This document shows positions 1 to 11,928 of a stretch of DNA of 64,000 bases, in pieces. Origin of the DNA: Andrena cerasifolii (Eukaryota > Arthropoda > Insecta > Hymenoptera > Andrenidae); NCBI RefSeq assembly GCF_050908995.1, contig NC_135124.1, forward strand, positions 6,014,001 through 6,078,000, in the 5' to 3' direction. Each line of letters opens with the position of its first letter. Positions within the stretch are counted from its first letter, which is position 1. The notes under the pieces were generated by a model. The model did not search any database, was not told where the DNA came from, and worked only from the letters and a program-made list of their open reading frames with translations. The position numbers were made by a program, and so were the translations under genes.

Positions 1-102
1 AGAGGATTACATCTTGGAGGGAGACGTTAACCCTCGTCGGACGGCACAATTTTACAACGTTAACAGACGCACAGTGGTCGGTATTGATGGCCTAGCGCAG
101 GC
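1..102. other. Unassigned sequence with a TTAACCC motif
   Basis: No gene seen. TTAACCCTCGTCGGAC at 27 resembles the left terminus of the TTAA-flanked element at 46584 (TTAACCCTTCGTCGACA), so this may be an edge of a related copy. No partner end is visible. Confidence 0.2.
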
Positions 103-320
103 CTTCCCAAGTAGGGGAAATGCACTCCTAAAACAGATGTTTCGGTTCACCCTCCACCGGTGCGCCTTCAGCTAAGGTGGGACGACTCCTACAACCCTCT
201 CTCCGAGGAGACAGTAACGTCGCTGGGAAGCATGTTGGGCGCTTTAGGGTGAAAGTACCAAATCTGTCAAATTTTTATAGGAAATTTCATAATGAATTAA
301 AAATAGTAGGAAAAAATAAA

Positions 321-404
321 ATTTAAACTAGTTTAAATTAAAAATTAAAAATTAAAATTTGAACTAGTTTAAATTAATAATTAAAAATTAAAATTTAAAC
401 TAGT
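321..404. repeat. 36-bp AT-rich tandem repeat
   Basis: The motif ATTTAAACTAG (one copy ATTTGAACTAG) recurs at 321, 357 and 393, giving about 2.3 copies of a 36-bp unit in the loop of the foldback element. Confidence 0.6.
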
Positions 405-411
405 TTAATTT

Positions 412-553
412 AACAATGTATGTAATACATTTTTTGTAATTCTTTTTACGTCATTTTGAAATGCTAGTTTAAATTTTAATTTAACAATGTATGTAATACA
501 TATTTTGTAATTCTTTTTACGTCATTTTGAAATGCTAGTTTAAATTTTAATTT
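412..553. repeat. 71-bp tandem duplication
   Basis: Two near-identical 71-bp units, each starting AACAATGTATGTAATACAT, lie at 412-482 and 483-553 in the loop of the foldback element. The copies differ at very few positions, so the duplication looks younger than the surrounding arms. Confidence 0.8.
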
Positions 554-763
554 TTCCTACTATTATTAAGTCATTATGAAATTTCCTATAAAAATTTGAC
601 ACCTTTGGTACTTTCGACCTAAAGCGCCCAACATGCTTCCCAGCGACGTTACTGTCTCCTCGGAGAGAGGGTTGTAGGAGTCGTCCCACCTTAGCTGAAG
701 GCGCACCGGTGGAGGGAGAACCGAAACATCTGTTTTAGGAGTGCATTTCCCCTACTTGGGAAG

Positions 764-3180
764 ACACTTTCTATTGTCATCCATATAGGTTCTACTGTTA
801 CTAATAAGATTTATTATAAATTGTAGATGTGTTACACGTCCGCGACTTTCTAGACTTAAGTTTCTCAAGAAAAACAGTATTTCTCGAGAAATGAGAAATA
901 AGTAATTATAAAATTTCTCGAGAAATTCTCGAGAAAGAAATAAATAAATACACCTTATTCACGTATTTACGTATTCAAATCTCTGAGACTCAAATAGGTA
1001 TACCCTAAGCTCCATTGCCTTCCACATTCAATTCTTCATTGTCTTCTTCTCTACACTCAGCACTTAATCCTAAGCACTCCTCTCCTCGACTCTCATCACA
1101 GACAATTATTCCTCCCTGAAAATCTAAAACAGCAGATCTAAAACAGCAGTAGCCTCCCCTGTCCCTGATACCAATCAAATGCTTACGAAATTTACGAAGG
1201 CCCTTTTGAGAAGCTGAGCTTGCAGGAGCTTCAAGAGATCGCTATCATGCGCCTGAGAGGTCGATGGCGCATGAAAAGATTGTAAACTTTATTGGTTCCC
1301 TGATCCTGTCACTGGTCCGATATATGAAAGGGTATACTACTTATACGTGTTTCACTTCCCCCCCGTTATCGAGGAGGTAAGCAGCAATCTTGAAAGGCAT
1401 CCTATGGACGATCTAGGATCATCGCGATACTCTCCTCGCTCGTCGCGTGACACGTGTTTAGGTGCTCGCGACTTCTGCATCGCTCGCTGCGATTCGAGGG
1501 ACCGCGTGGCCTCGAATGCTCCGCGATGGACGCCCGTTCCGCTTCAAGGAGGCCTGCAGTGCCTCCGTTCCGGGGAAATTGGATGGAACGAAGGGTCGAA
1601 GTGATCACGATAACAAATTTCCAGGCGTGCGAGGAGAGGGCAAATACGAAACGACGCAGACCAGAGATTGCAGTTTACGAGCCGCCGAGAGAAAGCATGA
1701 CTCGGGGAAATTTTACCGGGCAACGGGCTTGCGTCCCAGCCCTTTGTCTGCTGGCCTCATCCGCCCCTTCTTCCCGGCGACTTGATGGAATTTTAAACGT
1801 TCGTTCCTTATCGTGCAGCGAAGAATCGCTTTAAATAACGAACAACACGCGTGAGCGATGGAACACGGGGGAGGAAACGAGCTCGTGGTAGCAATGCTCG
1901 ATAACTGATTCCGCACGATGCTTTTGCATGCTCGAACTCTATTGTGTCTGCTGTATTTCGTATTGAGTATAATAGAAGCGAAAGGATGTTAGGGGCACGC
2001 ACAGAATATCTTCGAATATATAAGTACTCGGAGTCCATTGTAATTTTATCTTGAAGAAATACAATTTTTATATGGTCGAGAAAATAATAAAGATTGTAAA
2101 AGCGAAGTGCTTTTACTCGGGCTAGAATTTGAATGCAAGATTGGCGCGAAGAAACAGTTAACGAGAATGCAGTTAAATTACCTCGCAAATTAAAAGAAAA
2201 CATTAATTAGTGCTTGTTGCTGTCCATTCGCGGCAGAACCGCGGCGATGAGTTATTCATTCTTCATAACACAATTAGCATCGAGGCACTGGTGTTTTACG
2301 TCCATCAAATATTAGTAACGCGCTATTACCTTAAAAATTCATTCGACTTTTTTAATTAGTCTGCGATTTATTCGTGGCACATTTGGCGGGAAACTTTGAC
2401 TGCAACGAAATCAATCTTCGTCGAATTCCTTTGAGAAAGAGAAAGAACTCGAGCTACCGCAGCAGAAAATATATTTCGTATTGATCGTTTATATTAAAAA
2501 GATATAACAAGCAAACTCTGAAGCTTGCCTTTCAAGGAACCTTATTAAAAAACTTTTCCCTTTCGATCTATGAAACAATTTTCTACGACCACGGTCCAAT
2601 GAATATTACACTCTTGAAGACTGCTATTATTTACCTTCGCTTAAGCCTCGTCAAGATTCTCTTCCCCTTGTATCTGCCAATTAAAATCCGAATCTCAAAA
2701 AAGGGGTAGCTGAATACAGTTAAAGGGACCACTACCGCTATTCAAATATTTGTAATTCCCTGAGCGCCATCGGGCCAACTCTGTCCAGCTTGCACGATTG
2801 CCCGGAGAATAAAACTCGCGCTTACTTGACCCCAGTCGACGCAGCTGTGACAATAACGCAGCTAAGTCAGCTGTTTAATGGCTGGCTTTAGCTTTAATAA
2901 GGCGGACTCACGATCGCCTTTGAATTCACGAGGGAAACGGACACGGAAGCGGCGAGCATTTTCCGACGCTTTCCACATTATACAGTCCGAAGGAGAGGGG
3001 AAAAAATGGCGTGCATTGCGCTAGGAAAAATAGGGTGTGGGGGAGGGTGGAAAGCGTGGAGAATTCAGAGGCACGCTGGCGGGATCCTTTGTTACACCGC
3101 GTTGGGTTTTCCCTTCTTTTCTATTGTTTTCATCCGAGCGCACCACCAGCACGCGCTTTTCCTACCTGCGCGGCCGTGCT
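764..3180. other. Gene-free stretch with a TCTCGAGA cluster
   Basis: No supportable gene. At 863-935 there are four copies of TTCTC(A/G)AGAA in AT-rich DNA, like a subterminal repeat cluster. From 1380 to 1830 several overlapping frames are open on both strands in GC-richer DNA, without splice sites or recognisable domains. Confidence 0.4.
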
Positions 3181-3187
3181 TTATATA

Positions 3188-3236
<49 letters not shown>
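3181..3236. repeat. (TA)n microsatellite
   Basis: About 56 bp of almost uninterrupted TA dinucleotides with one phase break near 3194. Confidence 0.95.
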
Positions 3237-3237
<1 letters not shown>

Positions 3238-3547
3238 GGCTTAATAAAACGTTCAGGGCGCTTTCGTCGTTACACAGCATGCCCGTTGGCTTCCAACCCC
3301 TTTGGATGTCACGGAACGGGCTCAAAATGGATTGAAAATGGGACAGGAAATGCGTAAAGCGCTTTCATTTGTACTGTCCAAGGTGCTTGATCATGTATTC
3401 CTCGCGCTTTAGTGCTGAAGGGGAGTGTAAGGGACTTGGAATTTGGTTAAAATTGGATTAACTGGCTGTAATGATTGATTAAAATTGGTAGTCTGATAAT
3501 TAGCGCCTGTTGAATCTGATCCCTTTCAGTGAAGTATTATTATGCTA

Positions 3548-3575
3548 ACAAGGGGAGGACACCATGTGGTAGACA
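3548..3575 (+). repeat. Orphan ACAAGGGGAGG terminus
   Basis: GCTAACAAGGGGAGGACACC matches the terminal signature of the ACAAGG foldback group seen at 31494 and elsewhere, including the nearby GACACC. No opposite end was found within 1 kb, so this is probably a truncated copy. Confidence 0.35.
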
Positions 3576-3812
3576 TCGATTTTGACGAGCCTTGGCACGA
3601 TGGATCTATGTCGAAAATAAGTAAATAGGTGTCCGAGCGTTTCTGCTATTTAAAATAATAATTTTCTGCTAATTAAAATCACTGCATGTCTTGAAGTAAT
3701 TTTGCAGATTTTACTCTTTAGGACCCCGGTTTTGTCCTGGTCTTCCCTAAACGCAGTCCTGCAAGAGGTAGTAGGGGGCACACTTGGCGGCTCGTACCCA
3801 GCAGGGTATCGG

Positions 3813-4540
3813 TTAAGGGGGTATACCCGTTTGAACCCTCGGAAAATGTATACATTTTGTGGATTTTTTTACAAGTCAACGGTTTGATGCAGATTTCCCG
3901 TTTTTTAACTATGTTTACATAGTATTATGAACTACTTATAAAAAAAGTTTCAGTTAAAAAGCTATTGTTTTTCGGAAGTTACGGATACATGTCCGAAAGT
4001 CTCTCGATTTTAGACGGCTAAACGGTGGCCCTAAAAACTCGCGCTACGTTCAACCAATTTACTTCCAATTTTGCATGCAGAATCATAATAAGATTCCGCA
4101 TCGTCCAACGAAGGCTTTTTTTATTTCGATTCCCCGTTTATTATTTATAAAGGAAAAAGGTGGATTTTTCTCTTAGAAAAATTTAACTTTACCTTTGATC
4201 TCTCACCATTTCTTTATTTTTCAAAATTTTCAAAATCGCCTTCGTTGGACGATGTGGAATCTTATTATGATTCTGCATGCAAAATTTGAAGTAAATTGGT
4301 TGAACGTAGCGCGAGTTTTTAGGGCCACCGTTTAGCCGTCTAAAATCGAGAGACTTTCGGACATGTATCCGTAACTTCCGAAAAACAATAGTTTTTTAAC
4401 TGAAACTTTTTTTATAAGTAGTTCATAATACTATGTAAACATAGTTAAAAAACGGGAAATCTGCATCAAACCGTTGACTTGTAAAAAAATCCACAAAATG
4501 TATACATTTTCCGAGGGTTCAAACGGGTATACCCCCTTAA
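3813..4540. mobile_element. TTAA-flanked foldback element
   Basis: Both ends carry TTAA followed by GGGGGTATACCCG (left) or its complement (right). The arms match for roughly 330 bp each with few differences, leaving a short AT-rich loop near 4160-4220. TTAA at both ends is the target duplication typical of piggyBac-type transposases, although classic piggyBac ends begin with C, not G. No open frame inside, so non-autonomous. Confidence 0.85.
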
Positions 4541-4841
4541 GACCACACTGAGTGACCTCAGACCCAAGTCACTATAGCTCGCAGAGGCACTATACATCCA
4601 CGTCCCAGCAGTATAGATATGCAATAGGCATGCACATATAGTGAAGAAAATAACTTTTCGATACCCTAAAATAACTTTTTCTTACTGATTTACAAATTGT
4701 AATATAAATACTCCCCCCGCAAGTATGTGTTTTTTCTTTTTTTTTTAATCTTTAATATGGCCTTTTTAAAAGCAATACTGGTAGTTACTTAGCACTTTTA
4801 AGCGTCCCGTTAGTCAAAATTTATAATTTAAGGTCAAAAGC

Positions 4842-5370
4842 ATGGTCGGGGGTGGTTGTACCGGAACAGAACTGAATATTGCGACGGACAAATTTTTACC
4901 ATTAACGTCTCGTTCTGATTTATGCAATGAAACTGTACCAACGGAAAGTGAACAAATAAATCCACGTGAAGAATTCAGACCATAATCTGTACGAGAATCT
5001 GCATTTCATAAAGTTCCCCCTTGAAAGGTTTTAAATAGGGGAAAAAGAAAAGGAAGTCTACCGTATACACCGATATTTCTGAATGATAAAAGATTACAAT
5101 AGAATATAAAGAAAAACAAGAGAAAAGAATGAAGAAAAATATAGGGCAGAAATCGGAAGGAAAGAATTCTTTTAACAACTATAAAAACAGGAATAATGAG
5201 TACACTGACGAAGAAGATAAATACTATTATTGCTTGTTTGCATCGAATCCTATAGCATAGCACAAGCAAATCAAAACTTGGTGCAATGTACCGAATGTAA
5301 GGACTGCGTACATGAAGAAAGCATCAGCCAAAACGTTTATTATTTTTGCCACACTTGCGATACCGCATAA
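4842..5370 (+). pseudogene. Degraded pogo/Tigger-type transposase, C-terminal part
   Basis: Pieces of a DDE transposase tail can be read in order, with stops and frame changes. At 4842-4985 there is a 47-codon open frame ending in NPREEFRP. At 5040-5083 follows KKKRKSTVYTDISE, like the basic linker with T-D-x-P-E that precedes the end of many Tigger/jerky-like proteins. At 5278-5370 a frame ending in TAA reads VQCTECKDCVHEE then FCHTCDTA, a CxxC...C..H...CxxC zinc finger like the PHD-type finger at the C-terminus of such transposases. Stops at 4983 and 5081-5086 and a frame shift before 5278 show it is dead. No terminal repeats or N-terminal DNA-binding domain seen. Family assignment rests on remembered motif order, not a search; a non-transposase PHD protein relic is the alternative. 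Confidence 0.6.
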
Positions 5371-7786
5371 TTGCTTATAAATCTTCCACTTTTCCATTTA
5401 TTATTATAATTTAAATCAATAAATATTTTGATTTTCTAAAGTTAAATTTGTGTTACTATCGACCCCATACAGTGTCTCTATGCTTCTCATTTTTTATTAA
5501 TAACCTGGATATTACTTGACATACAGCGAAACTGTTGTGGCTCAATAATGTCAAATAAGTAAGCAACATTTTCGTACAAAAACTTTTGTTGCAACTGTAA
5601 TAGTCCTTGCGTAATCGTATTCCAAATCCAAAGTGTTACTACCGCCCCCGGTCCACCCCACTTCGTGTTTACACTGAAATTCTATAAAACTTGAAACAAT
5701 TTCGCGTTGGTAGAGGACGCTTAACGATTCGACGTGGAACAACTCATCTTTACCCACTTACAGGCTCTCCTGTATTAACTGTGAGACGTGGCCCGTAAAA
5801 AGTAAAGCTGCCGAGACTCGGAGGCGAAAAACGCAAGATTACAGTCCTGAAGAAGGCTCAGTTAATCAAACTTTAATTCAACCGCCTGTCGCCGGTTAAT
5901 CGTTGCGTTTTTCATTTCCTGCTCCGGGCGAGGACAGAAAAAGCAGAGCCTGAGTGATGAGAACAAGGGAAGAGATGAAGTGAGTGTAACGAAGAAGTGG
6001 CGGAGAGTTCAGACCGCTTCATTTGGGGTTTAGATCTACGAATTGAGCTGAAGAAATATCACGGACATTTCTACAGTGGAATACGAAATTTTCAGGCCAC
6101 TGAGCTTGAAGCACCGGGGCAATTCCCATTAATTGAAATGGTCCAACTATTTTGATACAACGATTCCATTATATTTAATATACTTTTCCCACTGTTCCCC
6201 AAACTTGTATCCAACTTTTATCCAACCTTCTCCTTACGTTCTTTCCACACCTTCCTTGCGCGGATAAAGAGAAAGCAATCTTATCCCAGAAGCTATGAAT
6301 TTACAACGCTGAAGACCACGGGAAATGTTACAGGGGGTACCTTTTCATTCTCTGCTGCACCCAACGATCCCAGCGCATTGTGCTTAGCTCTGATTATTAC
6401 CTGCGCGGCGTGCTCGGCCGCAATTTCACGGCCTAAAAAATTAAACAACAAGGATTCGCCGGGCGCATCGACGAAACGGAAACAGAGCGACCCACGGCGG
6501 AGTGCTTTCAATGCATCCTGAGGAACGGCGACGTGGCAAAGGGAGGCAAGGAACACCGAGGGGAATTAGAGCGTGCCTCGAAGAAGATGAAATGAAGATG
6601 AAAAAAAAAAGAAGAAGGGATTCGGGACGGAGCTCGATAAAAGGGCCTGAAGAGCGCAACGCGACCAGGGAAACGAGAAAGGAACGGCTTGGCGAGGCCA
6701 GAGTGTTGTTGAAACAGAAAAGACGCAAATGAAAAGCAACACTTTCAGTGAAATTTAGACATAACAAGTTCTCCAAAGAGACCTGAATAAATTTCCGAAG
6801 GGCTTGAAAGTGTTGGATATCATTCATCTGACTTACAAATCTTGACATATTAGAATTTGTTAACAGTTTTAAATTAAAACAATTTTCCATTCGTCTTATT
6901 TCCACAATACTTAGAACAGAATAGCTGCGTGCGTTCTGAATACAAAGCAATTTACAAGCTTCAGTTTTACAAGTTCCACGAGTGACATCTGTTTTAACGA
7001 AATAAATTTCCAGGTAAACTTGTAGCAACGAAGTCGAAGGGGGAGGCAACGAAGAGCAGGGATAACGAAGAAGCAGAAAATCGTTGAGAACTAAGTGCAG
7101 AGGATGTTTTGAAGGCGGAGAGCAAAAGAGGAAGAATAACACTGCTGGTAGGTGACTGTAAAGAAATTTTTATCGCAATTACGGAATTAGTTTTTTCTCC
7201 TCGCGGTGTTGAACCGGTGGCGCACGACGAGGGGAAATAAAATAGCAACGGTGTGCGTGCCCGGCCAAGCGAAGCCACAGGCCGTCGTCGTTTGGGTCCT
7301 TCCGGTCCTTCCGTGAATATCGTCGACTAATTTTCCGGCTGCTCCTTGTTCAGGGCATTTTCGCGATGAACGGGTTTCGGACGAGATATTCTCGCTTAAA
7401 AATCCCTCTGCGTTTGCGGATAATTGCCCGGAAGACAACTCTGTGGATATCCCGTTCCTTTCCTTTCCTCTGAAACTTTCGTTTCCTGGTTCGGATAGGT
7501 AAAATGTTCATTAACGTGGACAGTAGTAAACTGCGCTGGATGGGACAATTTAACGAAACGAATTTGTTCACCAAGCGTTAAATACGGTGTGGATTCCTAC
7601 TGTTCAATATCGCGTAATACCTGCTTGAGGTTATTTCATAGGAGCATGGTCTCTTACGTTTCTTTGTGCTGAGAATGAATCAGAGCTCTGAGAGGATAAA
7701 ATAATCTCTCTGGGAATGTTTCAAGGGAAAAATATTTCGAGTCGAACGAACTTGTTTAAGGATTAATTACTGGTAATTATTGTATT
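5371..7786. other. Gene-free stretch
   Basis: No gene or clear repeat. At 6480-6730 the plus strand is strongly purine-rich, which makes long Leu/Ser/Phe-rich open frames on the minus strand (up to 233 codons at 6441-7142). I treat these as composition artefacts. Confidence 0.4.
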
Positions 7787-7859
7787 TAGCGCCTCCTCCG
7801 AAAAGATCAAATAGTAGTACCCCTACTCTATGATCTGATCTTTTCGGAGGAGGCGCTTA
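7787..7859. repeat. Perfect 22-bp stem hairpin
   Basis: GCGCCTCCTCCGAAAAGATC is followed after about 27 nt by its exact complement, GATCTTTTCGGAGGAGGCGC. The loop is ATAGTAGTACCCCTACTCT-like. Possibly a tiny foldback element or a transcribed hairpin; no promoter or terminator evidence either way. Confidence 0.7.
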
Positions 7860-8300
7860 TACAATTCTAATCGAACTTCACTAGGTAAGTTCGTTGAATT
7901 ATATAATTCAACCTTGTGGGCAATTGTGGATTCGCGGGTTGCATCTGGAAGTGGTTAACGCGGATTTGTTACGTCTGGGTTAGGCGATTAATTTTGTATT
8001 TAATTATCGTCCTGTTTGCTCTTCGTCCCGGTGAAAATCGTGCTCAATAATCGCGACAATTACTCGATAAGTAGATCGACAATGTTGTACGTGATGGCGC
8101 AGGAATTGCTTGCGCAATCATCAGTCCGTGGGACCAGAGTACTCTCAGGAATTCTCCTATTAAGGAATTAGTGAGCGTGTTTAACAGGGGGAGGGAAGCA
8201 CGGTTGCAACTTCACAGTCAGCATGGTTCCCAGCTAACTGCCCCACTCAGATAAGTCGGAACGCGGGAAACTCCTGCGGAGATATGGTTAAGTCGAGACA

Positions 8301-8330
8301 ATAATTCAGTTTCCTTGCGCACTGAATTAT
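8301..8330. repeat. Small hairpin
   Basis: ATAATTCAGT and ACTGAATTAT form a perfect 10-bp stem around a 10-nt loop. Could be chance. Confidence 0.3.
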
Positions 8331-8450
8331 CGAGTCGGAGCGCTCGTCACGCCTTGTTTAGGAAATCTACTAGTGCGTTCGCGGAAAGATATTACAAAGC
8401 AGAACTGTCGTAGAATTGCTTTGGACTGATACACGCTGCTTTAACGATGT

Positions 8451-8700
8451 AGGGGAGACCGGGGCAAAGTGGGACGAAAAATGTTTGAAGTCGAATAAAA
8501 TTTTTCCCTTTCGATAAAAATGTGTGAAAATAGATTTATAATATAAGTTCAACATTACTATTGATAAATGACGAATATCAATAAATAAAATAAACTTAAA
8601 GTATATTAAAATTCAACTTGAAAAGAAAATGCAAAATCGACCACTTTACCCCATATAAAGTGAGCTACTCTCTGGGGTAAATTGAGCAGAAATAAAATAG
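8451..8700 (+). mobile_element. AGGGGAGACCGGGGC repeat, copy A (left part)
   Basis: It begins AGGGGAGACCGGGGCAAAG. From about 8541 to 8655 it matches 44518-44640 closely and in the same orientation, including CACTTTACCCCATATA. Copy B ends in the complement of this terminus, so the complete element has AGGGGAGACCGGGG inverted ends. The right end is not present here. A third copy starts at 55854. Confidence 0.65.
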
Positions 8701-9029
8701 GTGTTTTAATGAAGGATATAATTATAAAATTAACTTTATTAGAACTTTTAAACTATTTAAACTACTTTTTTTAAATATATTTCATTAATACAAGCTTAAT
8801 GTTAATAATTTGTACTTTGTACTTTGTGTTACTAACCTAAACTCGTTTTCTTCTGAAAATGTGTTTTTAAAGGAACTTTGTTTACACGAACAGTCTGACA
8901 TATTATAAATAAAACAAATACATACATAATTTTTAATAAAATACGTACTTATAATATCTAAATAAATTTTTCAACAAAAACATATTTTTCTGTCTAATTT
9001 TTTTTTTTCAAATGGGCTTCAATAATAAT
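8701..9029. other. AT-rich stretch
   Basis: Very AT-rich, no gene. It may contain the degraded remainder of the preceding repeat. Confidence 0.3.
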
Positions 9030-9376
9030 AAATGTTTTTTTATTTTCCCCCGTTTTCATATTTGGGGGGTGAAAACTGCGTTCAAAGTTAGGGTTGAAAA
9101 ATCATTTTTGTGGAATATCTCGAGAACTATTAGAGATAGGGAGATAGTGTCAATGGACAAATTTTGTGTCTTTGAATGCGAAATATGACTGACTCACCAG
9201 ATTTTCAAAAAACCACAAAAATGATTTTTCAACCCTAACTTTGAACGCAGTTTTCACCTCCCAAATATGAAAACGGGAGAAAATAAAAAAACACGTATTT
9301 CTTATTTTTCGGCCCTCTATAACATATCCAAAAATCAAAATGATCGGAGGCGGACACCTAAAATACTCTCTTTGTG
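9030..9376. mobile_element. ACAAGG-group foldback, family 1, copy A
   Basis: Inverted arms around CCGTTTTCATATTTGGGGGG (about 9040-9110) and its complement (about 9210-9290). The right half, including the TTTTTCGGCCCTCTATAACA block and the end CTCTCTTTGT, is shared with copies at 31494-32414 and 42358-42586. The left terminal part is missing. Confidence 0.75.
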
Positions 9377-11505
9377 AGTGACGCTGAGCAGTAACACGAA
9401 TCGTATACCCTGGGTAAGCTAAACTTGTTATTTAGATCCTTCAGGTAAGTTATAGTCTAAAGAGAACCACTTACTTACGAGTTTAATTAAAATTTCTAAA
9501 TAATGTACGCAATGAACAGTGTTCGTTTTGCGAATGAGGGAGCTCGTTCCAGAAAAGTCGTCGACAATATTACCAGGACGGTGCAATGACTTGCTGAAAG
9601 CTTTCGTCTCCCGGCGAAGATGAGAGATTCAGCTGCGCCCTTCTCATTCTCCTCTGCCCCCTATCACGGTTTTCGATTATAGAATCCATATAACCAGCGC
9701 GGGAACCGGCGAAGCCGGCTATTTCTGCGGTCTCATGTAAATCGATGGTACACCATCGAAAATTGCAAGAAAAAAATCTCTGTCGCTTCCTTTTCTCCTG
9801 GGGAAGCGGGAAAAGCGATGTCTGCGCGACTAAGAACGATGGGACGTGCAAAAAAAAACCTCGAGCAAAAAGACGAATTAAAATCGTCGAGGGAAGAGGC
9901 ACGGAAACCCGGGAGAGAAACGGCGAGGCATGTAGGAGGCATGCTTTCGCGCAAGAAATCGGGGAGAAAAATACGGATGTATAAATAAGGAAGACTTTAC
10001 ACCGGCAAGAAGCGAAAAGCAAAGCACGTAACGCTGGTAAAAGATGAGATGGAAAAATAGAGACTGAAAGAAGAGAATTAAATAAAGCAGTTACCGCGGG
10101 AAAAAAATGATAAACCACGAGGAAGATAGACGAAAATGGTGAAATTCACACCTCACTGGAAAATACGCGAACTAACTTCGAATAAAAAATGCAAAGCCTC
10201 GCAGGAAGCGAAGATATTATGTAACAGACATTGGAACCTACACAATGGAAAAGAGTTATCCAAGAAAATAATGAGACTCCAGAACGGAATATAAAATCGA
10301 AGCATGCATTCGCATACGAGTGCACTTCTGTAGATCACAGCTGATATTTCAGGCACATTCATCTATCAGACGCTATCAGATCTGTCAGAGGGAAAGTAGA
10401 AAGCACGCGGATACATCTGAAATACCAATTGCGCGTCACAAATGGGTCTCGTATCGCAGAACCGTAATCCTACAACGAGACGGAAAGAGGGCCATCCTTC
10501 CATCCAACGAAGGAAAGCGAAGGAAAAACAAGCGTGCAAACAGAATCGGAGAGATGTTGAGAAGGGCGGACAGGTTTGGGAAGATGAGAGAAGAACGTTG
10601 GGCGGGGGAACTATGAAGCGAGACGACGCGAAAATTGACGTCGCTTATCAGGCTGCGAATGCGAGGCTGAACATTTCGAAACAAACGATCGCGGGTATTC
10701 CGCGAGCATCGTTCCCCGTCGAGTCCACCGTTCCTGGGCCGCCGTCGAGTCTCATTCTCATCCGTTTTCGCCGCTCGAGCCCGACGAGGCGGGCGGAGGA
10801 ACGTAGATAAAGGTTTTAATTCCGTGCGAATGGATCAACGCGCGAAAATCGGAAGGGAGGATCAAGCGAGGGTGGCGGTGGGCGGTTGAGGGGGACGTGG
10901 TCGATTGATGGACCAGTTGGAACAATGGTTAACTTCGGAAGTAATCGCTTAATTCCTGGATTCCCCCGCTACGTCCAGCCGATTTCCGATTGAACTGTCT
11001 TCCGAGCTTTTTTTTTTTTAATCCTGTTGATCGAATCGATGGTGCGCGGACTGTTTCGCCGCCGCGATGAAAGCTGAACGGGACCCGCCGCGCGGAGTAA
11101 TAAGCTGTCCGCGATTCCGTGCACGCCGGAGGAAGCATCGAGCATCGATGGGACGAGTTTATGTAACATTTCTGTATTGATCGGCTGGGTTTTAGTTCGA
11201 ACGATCGGTTTCCTTTCGGCTGCTTCACCCTCCAGTAGTCGCACGGATGGGATCCGTGAAGTTTATACTTCCTCGTTACTGATGGATTCCGAGAATATTT
11301 ACGAAACACTTTTGCGGACGTCTGTGGGAAGTATTAGGGAAATTTCAGCGAAATAATTCTGCTCCACTTTCCTATCTTACGACTGGATGTGCGCTTGACA
11401 TTAGAAAGTATTTTCAGCGAAAAATATTTCCCACCCTTAACGAAGACGCTTCATTATTGGTGGGGGGAGTATATCCGAAACTGTGAAACTTCTAGCACGT
11501 GTCTC
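9377..11505. other. Gene-free stretch, partly purine-skewed
   Basis: No supportable gene. At 9740-10130 the plus strand is purine-rich with poly-A runs. At 10680-10810 and 10980-11240 GC-rich DNA carries open frames on both strands without splice signals or recognisable domains. Confidence 0.4.
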
Positions 11506-11928
11506 ACAAGGGGACCTTCGGGTTTGGCAATTTCAGAAAATGTTGGTGCTTAGTGTACGCGAAGGTCTTCACTTGGCCGTTAATTTCCCAAAGCAATAAG
11601 GCGCGCTTCTCAGCCAAATTCGAGAAAGTCGACTTTGAAAAACTCCCAGGTCGGGGCGTAGTGCTCGCGACTTTTTTCTTTTCTTTTTATTCCTTTGAAC
11701 ACCTACCAAATTCGTGCGAATTAACGGATACTTAAATATCGCTTTCAATTAAAAACTCACATCTTATTTTAAATTATCACTAGCTTGAAAAATCGTACTT
11801 TGAAAATCGAAATTTTCAAAGTCAATTTCGCGCCTTGCTGCTTTGGGAAATTAATGTTCAGGTAAAGACCCTCGCGTACACCAAGTATCAGCATATTCTG
11901 AAATCGTGAAACCTGAAGGATCCCTTGT
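11506..11928. mobile_element. ACAAGG-group foldback, family 2
   Basis: The left end is ACAAGGGGACCTTCGGGTTT; the right end is the imperfect complement closing in CCCTTGT. About 130-bp arms can be followed inward through TTAATTTCCCAAAGCA and GGCGCG. Flanks GTCTC and GAGAC extend the symmetry. Arms differ at many positions, so this is an old copy. No coding capacity. Confidence 0.8.

Larger units (their letters stand above)
103..763. mobile_element. Long foldback element, about 210-bp inverted arms
   Basis: The left arm starts CTTCCCAAGTAGGGGAAATG and the right arm ends with its complement, CATTTCCCCTACTTGGGAAG. The arms stay near-identical for about 210 bp each (103-312 against about 548-763). 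The 230-bp centre is almost pure A/T and internally repetitive. No open frame lies inside and no convincing target duplication flanks it, so the family is unassigned. Probably a non-autonomous DNA transposon. Confidence 0.8.

Noticed and set aside
1169..1285. 38-codon plus frame containing EGPFEKLSLQELQEIAIMRL
   Set aside because: Protein-like wording but no ATG near its start, no clear acceptor, and a stop directly upstream; possibly a transposon fragment.
2905..2960. Possible minus-strand start exon MLAASVSVSLVNSKAI before a GTGAGT donor
   Set aside because: Only 16 codons and no second exon found; too short to support.
6441..7142. 233-codon minus-strand frame
   Set aside because: Leu/Ser/Phe-rich product of a purine-rich opposite strand; no domain.
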